A stretch of 33,323 nucleotides of DNA from NCBI GenBank assembly GCA_030615025.1, contig JAUXAB010000041.1:1-33323 (forward strand). Reading direction: 5' to 3'. A program made the translations under genes and the position numbers. Within the stretch, counting starts at the first letter, position 1. Each line of letters begins with the position of its first letter. Under the pieces are notes generated by a model, which worked only from the letters and a program-made list of their open reading frames with translations, was not told the origin of the DNA and searched no databases. This document shows, one piece after another, positions 8,396 through 15,747 of this stretch. The stretch comes from Phycisphaerae bacterium. Lineage in GTDB: Bacteria; Planctomycetota; Phycisphaerae; Sedimentisphaerales; Anaerobacaceae.

Positions 8396-9718
8396 TTAAT
8401 CTTTGGCGGAAAGGTCTGCACAGATGAGTTCTTCGTCGTTTCTGATGTAGACGTGTTTGTAGGCGAAGGCGGGATGAGACCAGCAGACGCCCCGGTTAAG
8501 CTGTCCCTTTGTCGGCTTGATGAGCTTTGCACGGCTGATTTCGTGAAATCCCCGGGGTGAGAGTTTGCTGATAATGAGCTCGCCGCTTTCGTTGAACATC
8601 CATATATTGTCTTCGTGCCGTACCATGTGAATGTTGGCCCAGCGGGCTTTGGGTACGGCGTCGAGACTTTCCCAGATTCGGTCGCCGGTGTAAAGGTCGA
8701 GACATCGAAGCTCGCCGTAACTATCCACCCCGTAGATGTGCTCTCCCTGCAGAACAGGGGTAGATATCATGCAATGCAGGCTGTCCGTTTCTCTTTCGCT
8801 GGCACCTTTGCGTCTCCAGACTTTAGCAACAGTCAGTTCGGCAGGGTTGACTTTGAGTAAGAGAGACCCGTCGTAAAAGCTACTGACGAAAAGATAACCA
8901 TCTTGGAAAACAGGGGTAGGGACGTTAATCACCATACGAGACGGCTTAAATGGGTGTTGCCAGTAGAGTTGGCCCGTCAGAGGATTAAGGCCGGCCACTC
9001 TATCACCTGTCCAACAGACCAAGACACGCTTGCCGGCTTGTTCAATCATAATAGGGGCTGAATACGAAGCACGGTCGTCCAGCGCTCGCCATCGCTCTCG
9101 CCCTGTTACCTTATCGAATGCTATCAAACAGGCATTGTCCCGGCCACCAATTTGCACTATGACTAACTCGCCTTCAACGAGAGGCGAGGCTGCGATCGCC
9201 CAAATAGGCATTTTAATTTTGTATTCGGCATTGAGATTTCTACTCCAGAGCACATCTCCTTTTGCTGCATCGAAACAGAACAGGTGTCCCATAGCGCCGA
9301 GGGAGTAGGCACGATTGTCGTCGATGGTAACCGAAGCGCGAGGGCCGTCACGGTGCTCGAACCTTTCATATTTGCACTTATACTCGTAGGACCAGATTGG
9401 TTTGCCGGTCATGGCGTCGAAGCAGTGGACACGTTCGAGCTGAGCTGGTGAAGCCAGGCGGTCGGTGACATATACGCGGTCGTCGGCGACGGTCGGACCA
9501 CTGTAACCATTTGCGATTTTGGCGCGCCAGCGGATTGGCAATTGCGGAGTGGCGAATTTTTGGACGATACCTTTCTCGTTCCAGGTGCCATCGCGATTGG
9601 GGCCTCGCCATTGGGGCCAATCCGCCGCCTCAGCAACATTGTGAAAGCTCAAGGCAATCAAGCATAGTGCAATTCCGGAAAGTGGCACGAGCAAATATTG
9701 TCTAATTGTTCTTAACAT
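8396..9718 (-). CDS. Secreted PQQ-like beta-propeller protein
   Basis: 440 residues. Signal peptide at residues 1-31 (cleavage near AEAADWPQW), directly followed by the WPQWRGPNRDGTWNEKG motif. Blades of the PQQ_2 type run to the C-terminus, with repeated D-x-x-T-G-x-x-x-W turns (DAMTGKPIW, DKVTGRERW, NPLTGQLYW, DLYTGDRIW). No extra catalytic domain is present. AGGAG sits only one base before the ATG, unusually close. The gene lies 140 bp upstream of the MocA-type gene and downstream of a second propeller of the same design, so the two propellers look like a tandem duplication that has diverged. Function unknown; a scaffold or ligand-binding role is as likely as quinoprotein activity. Confidence 0.88.
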   Translation of the reverse strand: MLRTIRQYLLVPLSGIALCLIALSFHNVAEAADWPQWRGPNRDGTWNEKGIVQKFATPQLPIRWRAKIANGYSGPTVADDRVYVTDRLASPAQLERVHCFDAMTGKPIWSYEYKCKYERFEHRDGPRASVTIDDNRAYSLGAMGHLFCFDAAKGDVLWSRNLNAEYKIKMPIWAIAASPLVEGELVIVQIGGRDNACLIAFDKVTGRERWRALDDRASYSAPIMIEQAGKRVLVCWTGDRVAGLNPLTGQLYWQHPFKPSRMVINVPTPVFQDGYLFVSSFYDGSLLLKVNPAELTVAKVWRRKGASERETDSLHCMISTPVLQGEHIYGVDSYGELRCLDLYTGDRIWESLDAVPKARWANIHMVRHEDNIWMFNESGELIISKLSPRGFHEISRAKLIKPTKGQLNRGVCWSHPAFAYKHVYIRNDEELICADLSAKD

Positions 9719-9823
9719 ACTCCTAAATCTTTGCGGAAAAAACTATGGACCTCCTTTTGTGTAGAAAGTACATGTTGATAATTGTCACAGTAATTTCAAC
9801 AGACCCGGCCTGAGAGCATTTTA

Positions 9824-11065
9824 CTATTTGCCGCTGACATCGAGACAAACGAGCTGGCCGCCGGGATTATTTCGTGCGTAGATTCTGCCGTTTGCCAGGA
9901 CCGGAACAGTCCAGCACTTTTTTTTGGGCAAAATCTGGGCCGATGCGAGTTCCTTGAATCCTTCCGGCGAAGCCTCTGCAATAGCCAGCTTGCCTCTGTC
10001 ACTTAGGATAATCAGCTTTCCGTCGGCGAGCATAAGGCTTCCCTTGCCGAATCCTTTCTGTGCCCACTTGACCTCTCCTGTTTTGAAATCCAGGCATGAT
10101 ATGGAGGAACCATCGTCGACACCGTAAATATATCCCTTCCAGAGGACGCAACTGTTGAAATGGTTGCGCATGTTCTTGTTTCGCCAAAGTTCAGTGAAAT
10201 CAGAGGAGCCGATTTTGAAAAGCGCACAGCCTTTGTTATATCCGGAGGAGAGGAACATCTTATCGCCGGTAATAATAGCGTCTGCGGCGTTAACGTCGTA
10301 GCTGGTTTTCCAGGGAATCTTCCAAAGTATCTTTCCGGTTGCTGCAACCAGAGCCACCATTTCCTTAGCTGTAAATAATGCCACGCATTTTTTGCCGTCC
10401 ATAGTGAAAGGCACCGCCGTAGAGTATCCGGCCGCACCTTTACCATTTTGCCATATTACACTGCCATCATCTTTATTAAGGGCAATACCATTGGTGCCGG
10501 CGTTAAGAATGACTATGTTGTCGATTATAAAGGGCGAGCCGGCAAAGTACCAGGTAGGGTGCTTAACGCCCAATTCCTTTGTCAGATTCTTATGCCAAAC
10601 TACGTGGCCCGTCGCCACCTTGAAACGGACAGCGTCCCCATTTTTGCTGAAGGTGTAAACTGAATCACCGTGTACCGTTGGTGTTGCGCAAGGGCCGCCT
10701 TCATGGTTTTTCTTAAATAAAGGACATGGATAGGATTTCTTCCATATTTCTTTGCCGGTATTGGCCTCGAAGCAATAGAGAATGTCATTATCCTTGATGT
10801 TGCCCATTGTGTAGACGCGGCCATTACTTACCGTAATCGAACAAAATCCGGTTCCGATTGACTTTTTCCATAGCACTTTCGGCCCGTCTTTTGGCCAGGT
10901 TGCGACCCAGCCGGTTTCGTTCGATACACCGTCGTGATTTGGTCCGCGCCAATTTGGCCAATCGGCTGCCTCAGCAGTCCCGTAATAGCCGGGGCCAATT
11001 GCCCACACCGCGAAGCCAAAGACCAGCGCCAGCACATAGTTTTTGACCACTTTTCGAAATTCCAT
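9824..11065 (-). CDS. Secreted PQQ-like beta-propeller protein
   Basis: 413 residues. Signal peptide ends near residue 33 (GTAEAADWPNWRGPN), then the WPNWRGPNHDGVSNETGW opening shared with the next gene downstream. Blades end in TGKEIW, TGHVVW, TGKILW and TGEVKW turns. The ribosome binding site GGAGG is six bases before the ATG. Sequence layout, size and signal peptide all match the adjacent propeller, supporting tandem paralogy. No catalytic residues could be assigned. A divergent promoter region (about 177 bp) separates it from the + strand Cys-rich membrane protein. Confidence 0.88.
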   Translation of the reverse strand: MEFRKVVKNYVLALVFGFAVWAIGPGYYGTAEAADWPNWRGPNHDGVSNETGWVATWPKDGPKVLWKKSIGTGFCSITVSNGRVYTMGNIKDNDILYCFEANTGKEIWKKSYPCPLFKKNHEGGPCATPTVHGDSVYTFSKNGDAVRFKVATGHVVWHKNLTKELGVKHPTWYFAGSPFIIDNIVILNAGTNGIALNKDDGSVIWQNGKGAAGYSTAVPFTMDGKKCVALFTAKEMVALVAATGKILWKIPWKTSYDVNAADAIITGDKMFLSSGYNKGCALFKIGSSDFTELWRNKNMRNHFNSCVLWKGYIYGVDDGSSISCLDFKTGEVKWAQKGFGKGSLMLADGKLIILSDRGKLAIAEASPEGFKELASAQILPKKKCWTVPVLANGRIYARNNPGGQLVCLDVSGK

Positions 11066-11242
11066 AATAGTCCTCCAAAAGTAATAATAGATTCAGGCAA
11101 TTGTCCTTATACAAGATTTTTTACCGGATGTCAATCCTATTTATTAAAGTTTTATAAATATTGTGTACTCGTCGGTCATTATGTATATAATTGTGCGTAC
11201 AATATCAATCGGTTACTGTCAGAACGAGGAATTTGCTCAATT
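11066..11242. promoter_or_regulatory. Divergent intergenic region with -10-like box
   Basis: An AT-rich stretch between two divergent genes. TATAAT at 11186-11191 reads toward the + strand gene with a weak TTGTGT (11161-11166) at long spacing. ATATTGT (11158-11164) and ACAATAT (11199-11205) form an inverted repeat around it, a possible operator. No minus-strand promoter could be fixed. Confidence 0.3.
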
Positions 11243-11791
11243 ATGAATGAAAAAGCATCAAACAATCACAGCAATAGTAAGGATTTCCAACCAGCACGCC
11301 AGTATTCGCGTGCCCAACAGCTCGTTAATAACCTTCCCTACGCGGCCATGACTGTGCTTGGGGCCGCCATTTTCGTTACAGGATTCGAGAGGTCGATATG
11401 GGGATGGGCTGCTGCGAGTGCATACCTGATTTACAGCGTGGCAGGAGCGTTCTGGATTATGATATTCATGTGTCCTTACTGTGAGCGCTGGAATACGATG
11501 AGCTGTCCCTGTGGATACAGCCGCATTGCTGCGAGACTTCGGCAGAAAAGTGATTCCAGCCGCTTCAAGGAAAAGTTCAAAAAGCACATCCCCGTCATTG
11601 TACCTTTGTGGTTCATACCGATTTTAGCAGGCGTTCCCGGCGTGGTGCGCAGCTTCTCCTGGCCGCTGTTTGTTCTCCTTGTGCTGTTTGCCCTTGTTGC
11701 GTTCGTAGTTTTGCCTTTGTTTTCAAAAAGGCACAGTTGCAGCGATTGTCCGCAGAAAGATTCCTGTCCCTGGATGGGGCGTAAAGGGTGA
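11243..11791 (+). CDS. Small membrane protein with Cys-pair motifs
   Basis: 182 residues. The frame is open far upstream, but the first start that places translation after the divergent promoter is the ATG at 11243, with GAGG about 13 bases upstream. Four hydrophobic segments: residues ~34-48, ~50-72, ~121-137 and ~141-162. Between segments two and three lies CPYCERWNTMSCPCGY, four Cys in sixteen residues. After the last segment comes CSDCPQKDSCPW, three more. This could bind Fe-S or zinc, or be a thiol-redox membrane protein. I do not recognise the family. It faces the large redox block convergently (36 bp between stops), so a link to that system is possible but is inference only. Confidence 0.65.
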   Translation: MNEKASNNHSNSKDFQPARQYSRAQQLVNNLPYAAMTVLGAAIFVTGFERSIWGWAAASAYLIYSVAGAFWIMIFMCPYCERWNTMSCPCGYSRIAARLRQKSDSSRFKEKFKKHIPVIVPLWFIPILAGVPGVVRSFSWPLFVLLVLFALVAFVVLPLFSKRHSCSDCPQKDSCPWMGRKG

Positions 11792-11827
11792 TGAAAAGCA
11801 GGATTCGAACTCGGGCCTACCGTACTT

Positions 11828-13393
11828 TCAGGTTTTATTCTTAAATGCCAGCGCCCCGGTTGGGCAAGCCTCTACGCATTGCTTTGCAGCGTGCTTTAGA
11901 CCTTCGGCAATTGAATGGTCAAAAGGCACCGCGACGCGAACGTCAAACCCGCGGCCTATAAACGTCAAGCCAAGTGATTCGCGGGCCTGGGAAGCAATCT
12001 GTATACAAAGGCCGCAGTTTATGCACTTGCCGGGTTCATAGATTACATCCGGGTGCTGGAGGTGCTGGACAAACGAGCGGCGCTCGCCCTTATACCGGCT
12101 TGGTCTGGCTCCATAGTGCCGGGCATATTGCCTTAGTTTACAGCTTTGGGCTTTTCGGCAGTCACAATGCAAGCAGCGAGCCGCCTCATCGCGAGCCTGG
12201 TCATCGGTGAACCCGGAACCTTCCGGTGACGGCGTCAGACGGCGGGTTTTGCTGGCACCGGCCGCAAACGTTTCTATTTCGCCGTCTTTGAGTTTGCCAA
12301 TGCGAGTGTTAAACGCGTTGGCTGGCCCTGTCACCGGCTGGCCGGACAAATACTGACCGATAGCTACTGCGGCTTCCTTGCCGTCCGCGACGGCCCTGAC
12401 CGCAAGTCGGCGCTTGCGAACAGCACCCCCGCCTGCGAATACGCCCGGCAGATTCGTCTCATAAGTTCTTCCGTTTATTGCGATGCCATTCGGGGCTGTC
12501 TCAAGGCCCATCGACTCGGCATCGCCGGGCTTTAGCTGGCCAACCGCAACGAATACGGTATCAAAGTCTCGTCGCAAATCTTCCATAGATAACGTAGTAC
12601 CTATTCGCATTTGCCCTTGAAACTCCATGCCGAGTTTCTCAATCAAAGCGATTTCCGCTTCGAGTACGTCCGTCGGGAGCTTATCTTGTGAAACGCCGTA
12701 GCGCAGCATACCGCCCGGGCTTTCGTGCTCGTCAAAAATCGTGCAGCCGTAACCGTCTTTCAGCAGATAATAAGCAGCCGCTAATCCTGCCGGCCCGGCT
12801 CCAACAATGGCTACGCGCTTATCCTGCCCGGGCTTGCAAGCCGGCAAGTATGGGTTTGCAGATTGTAAGTCGAGGTCGGCGACATACTTTTTCAGAAGGC
12901 AAATCGAAACCGGCTTATCAAATAGGGCCCTTCTGCATACTCGTTCACAAGGCTTGGGACAAATTCGGCCGAGCACCGCGGGCAGGGCAATATCTTTTTT
13001 TACCGTTGCAATTGCATCACGAAACTTGCCGGCCGCAATCTGCCGAATCATCAACGGAATGTTCATACGAGCAGGACAGGCGGCTTGACATGGTCCAATA
13101 CAATCACCGGCATGGTCACTGAGCAGTAATTCCAGCGCGGCCTTTCTCACCTGACGGATTTCTTCCGAATCACTTTCAATTGTCTGTCCGTCTTGTGCGA
13201 TAGTTCCACAGGCTGGAACCAATCTGTCCGAACCATTAACTTTGACCACACATATCATGCAACTGGTTGAAAGCTTACAGCCTTTCAGGAAACACATAGT
13301 CGGTATTTCAATTCCCAGCTTCGCGGCGGCATCAAGAATCGTCGCGCCGTTATCAACTTCAACCTGACGATTGTCTATAGTCAGTCTTGGCAT
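11828..13393 (-). CDS. GltD-like FAD/Fe-S flavoprotein with NuoG-type [2Fe-2S] domain
   Basis: 521 residues counted from the ATG. Residues 1-75: plant-type [2Fe-2S] ferredoxin as at the NuoG N-terminus (Cys34, 45, 48, 62, spacing C-x10-C-x2-C-x13-C). Residues 92-160: GltD/NfnB-like Fe-S helical domain (CIGPCQAACP; CPKPCERVC). Residues 193-350: FAD domain with GAGPAGLAAAYYL (198-210) and LPGVFAGGGAV (315-325). The second dinucleotide-binding (GxGxxA) domain normally inserted between these in GltD proteins is absent: FVAVG (281-285) runs almost directly to the C-terminal FAD strand. Residues 407-515 add Cys clusters, including CINCGLC and CVEACPTGAL. This is the last gene of the block. A GTG at 13399 overlaps the previous stop, and the ATG at 13393 follows it by two bases. 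Probably passes electrons between NuoF-type flavin chemistry and ferredoxin-like partners; StnB-type transhydrogenase subunits are the nearest analogy. Confidence 0.85.
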   Translation of the reverse strand: MPRLTIDNRQVEVDNGATILDAAAKLGIEIPTMCFLKGCKLSTSCMICVVKVNGSDRLVPACGTIAQDGQTIESDSEEIRQVRKAALELLLSDHAGDCIGPCQAACPARMNIPLMIRQIAAGKFRDAIATVKKDIALPAVLGRICPKPCERVCRRALFDKPVSICLLKKYVADLDLQSANPYLPACKPGQDKRVAIVGAGPAGLAAAYYLLKDGYGCTIFDEHESPGGMLRYGVSQDKLPTDVLEAEIALIEKLGMEFQGQMRIGTTLSMEDLRRDFDTVFVAVGQLKPGDAESMGLETAPNGIAINGRTYETNLPGVFAGGGAVRKRRLAVRAVADGKEAAVAIGQYLSGQPVTGPANAFNTRIGKLKDGEIETFAAGASKTRRLTPSPEGSGFTDDQARDEAARCLHCDCRKAQSCKLRQYARHYGARPSRYKGERRSFVQHLQHPDVIYEPGKCINCGLCIQIASQARESLGLTFIGRGFDVRVAVPFDHSIAEGLKHAAKQCVEACPTGALAFKNKT

Positions 13394-13395
13394 TA

Positions 13396-15747
13396 TCACT
13401 CAACCTTGATCGCGTCTGTCTGGCATACACTCTTGCATGTCCCGCAGCGAATACATTTGTCGGGGTCGATTTCATGCTTCTCATACGGCCTCATTTCAAT
13501 GGCGTCAGACGGACAATGCTGCGAGCACAAAGTGCAGCCAATACAGTCGTCCGTTACCGAATACGTAATAAGGGCCTTGCATCTGCCGGCAGGGCAGCGT
13601 CCCTCAAGATGGGCCTGGTACTCGTCGCGGAAGTATTTTATAGTTGAAAGAACGGGGTTTGGTGCAGTTCTGCCGAGGCCGCAAAGGCTTGTATTCGCAA
13701 TCTTCTGTGCGAGGTGTTCCAGCTCCTGGATATCTGTCTTTTTGCCCTCCCCAGCACACAGACGTTCGAGAATATCCAGCATACGCCGGGTTCCTATTCT
13801 GCAGAAAGTGCACTTGCCACAAGACTGATTCTGTGTAAAGTCCAGGAAGTATCGCGCGATATCAACCATACAATCGGATTCATCCAGTGCGACCATACCG
13901 CCGGAGCCCATCATTGCCCCAATATCATTGAGCGTTTCATAGTCGACGGGAATATGCGCCAGCTCGACGGGGACACATCCGCCGGAGGGTCCTCCCACCT
14001 GTACGGCCTTTAACTTCAAACCTTCGGTAATTCCTCCTCCGATGTCTTCTATAATCTGGCGTATGGAAATACCCATTGGCACTTCAACCAGACCTCCTCG
14101 TGCAATCTTTCCTGCCAGCGCAAAAACCTTTGTCCCCTTGCTGCTGGTTGTGCCAAGCCTGGCGAAAGCTTGCGGCCCGTTGCGTATAATCCAGGGCACG
14201 ACGGCGTAGGTTTCCACGTTGTTAATGAGCGTTGGCCTGCCCCAAAGCCCACTTTCGGCTGGGTATGGCGGACGCAGCCTGGGCATACCGCGACGTCCCT
14301 CTATACTGGCTATAAGCGCGGTCTCCTCGCCGCATACAAACGCACCGGCACCGGCCACAATTTTTATCTGAAATGAAAACGTGCCTGCCATGATGTTGTT
14401 GCCGAGAAATCCTCGCTGCTGACAGGTGTTTATGGCCTGGCTTATTCGTTTGATGGCAAGCGGATACTCTGCACGAATGTAAAAATAACCCTCATCCGCG
14501 CCGACGGCATATGCAGCAATAGCGGCGCCTTCGATGATACGGTACGGATAAGACTCAATCAACATTCGGTCCATGAAGGCGCCGGGGTCGCCCTCATCAC
14601 CATTGCAAATCACGTATTTCTTCCTGGATTTAATGTCATATACGGTAGACCACTTTAGATGTGTGGGGAAACCGGCGCCTCCCCTGCCGCGAAGTCCGCT
14701 GCGTTCTATATCGGCGATAACTTGTTCGGGGCTCAGCATCGACACAGTCTTTTGCAACGCCTTGAATCCGTCATTACGGATGTATTCATCAAGGTCAAGC
14801 GGGTCGATGCTGCCGCAGTGCTCGGTAGCGATATGTACCTGCTTTTCCAAGAAACCCGCCACTGGTCGGTCCCGCACGTCAATTGAATAACGTGTCACCG
14901 GCTCCCAGGCTTTGTCGGTAAGAATTTTGTCCAGCATTGTGGAAACGGTGTTTCTGATTTTTCGCGTAATCTGTTTCGGTTTGAAATGCCTGAGCACAAT
15001 AGCTCTGGCATCGGCGGGCAGGACCCCTGCATAGCGAAATGAAACCCCATCAGCCGGGACTACTTCCACAAGCGGCGCCAGGAAGGACATCCCCGAACAG
15101 CCGACACTTTTGACCACGGCTTGGGCACGCGTTTCTTCAACAGCCTTTTTTAATGCCTGATATACCTTTGCACTGCCGCTGGCCACGCAGCTTGAATCAA
15201 GACATATACGGATTTGGCCCAGCTCTTTGTCACTTTTTGCGTAGTCTTGCCTGTCGGCCTGCTGAGCCTGAGCTTTTTGCTGTTCGAGAAAGTCTCTGAG
15301 CACCATCGGGACCGCCTCTGTGGTCAGGTGACCGTATGTAATATCATCAATCTGTAAAACCGGGGCAAGCATACAACATCCCAAACACGCTACTTTCTCA
15401 ATAGTAAATATCTTCTGCGGGTCCGTATCGTCACCCTCCGGGATGCTGAGGTCGCGCTGAAAGGCGTCATAAATCTGTTCGCCACCCTTAACGTGGCAGG
15501 CAGTTCCGATGCAAATCTTAATCGTATGCCGGCCGGCCGGGCGATGTCTAAACTGGCTATAGAAGGTTGAAACGCCAGTGATTGATGCAGGCGTGATATC
15601 TGTCAGCTCGCAGACCCGCTCAAGAGCTTCGGTGGGCAGGTAGCCAAGGTGTCCCTGGATGGCCTGCAGAATTTCAAGCACCTTCTCTTCTCCGGCGCCG
15701 ATTTTCTCGACGGCCTGGGCCACAAATGTCAAATCCAGCTCATCCAT
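13396..15747 (-). CDS. NuoE-NuoF-ferredoxin fusion, NAD(P)H-oxidising subunit
   Basis: 783 residues from the ATG at 15747, which overlaps the upstream stop as TGATG; an open extension further upstream lies inside the preceding gene. Residues 1-160: NuoE-type thioredoxin-like [2Fe-2S] domain (Cys79, Cys84, Cys121, Cys125). Residues 178-255: a second thioredoxin-like ferredoxin fold with Cys182, Cys187 and Cys217 but Met/Ser where the fourth ligand is expected. Residues 300-700: NuoF with NADH site GLRGRGGAGFPT (351-362), FMN site CNGDEGDPGAF (381-391), and [4Fe-4S] motif SCGKCTFCRIGT (642-653) plus Cys689. Residues 733-780: two [4Fe-4S] ferredoxin motifs (CIGCTLCSQHCP, CIRCGTCKSVCQ). NuoE and NuoF are usually separate genes. 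It should oxidise NADH (or NADPH) in the cytoplasm and feed the flavoprotein encoded next. Confidence 0.93.
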   Translation of the reverse strand: MDELDLTFVAQAVEKIGAGEEKVLEILQAIQGHLGYLPTEALERVCELTDITPASITGVSTFYSQFRHRPAGRHTIKICIGTACHVKGGEQIYDAFQRDLSIPEGDDTDPQKIFTIEKVACLGCCMLAPVLQIDDITYGHLTTEAVPMVLRDFLEQQKAQAQQADRQDYAKSDKELGQIRICLDSSCVASGSAKVYQALKKAVEETRAQAVVKSVGCSGMSFLAPLVEVVPADGVSFRYAGVLPADARAIVLRHFKPKQITRKIRNTVSTMLDKILTDKAWEPVTRYSIDVRDRPVAGFLEKQVHIATEHCGSIDPLDLDEYIRNDGFKALQKTVSMLSPEQVIADIERSGLRGRGGAGFPTHLKWSTVYDIKSRKKYVICNGDEGDPGAFMDRMLIESYPYRIIEGAAIAAYAVGADEGYFYIRAEYPLAIKRISQAINTCQQRGFLGNNIMAGTFSFQIKIVAGAGAFVCGEETALIASIEGRRGMPRLRPPYPAESGLWGRPTLINNVETYAVVPWIIRNGPQAFARLGTTSSKGTKVFALAGKIARGGLVEVPMGISIRQIIEDIGGGITEGLKLKAVQVGGPSGGCVPVELAHIPVDYETLNDIGAMMGSGGMVALDESDCMVDIARYFLDFTQNQSCGKCTFCRIGTRRMLDILERLCAGEGKKTDIQELEHLAQKIANTSLCGLGRTAPNPVLSTIKYFRDEYQAHLEGRCPAGRCKALITYSVTDDCIGCTLCSQHCPSDAIEMRPYEKHEIDPDKCIRCGTCKSVCQTDAIKVE

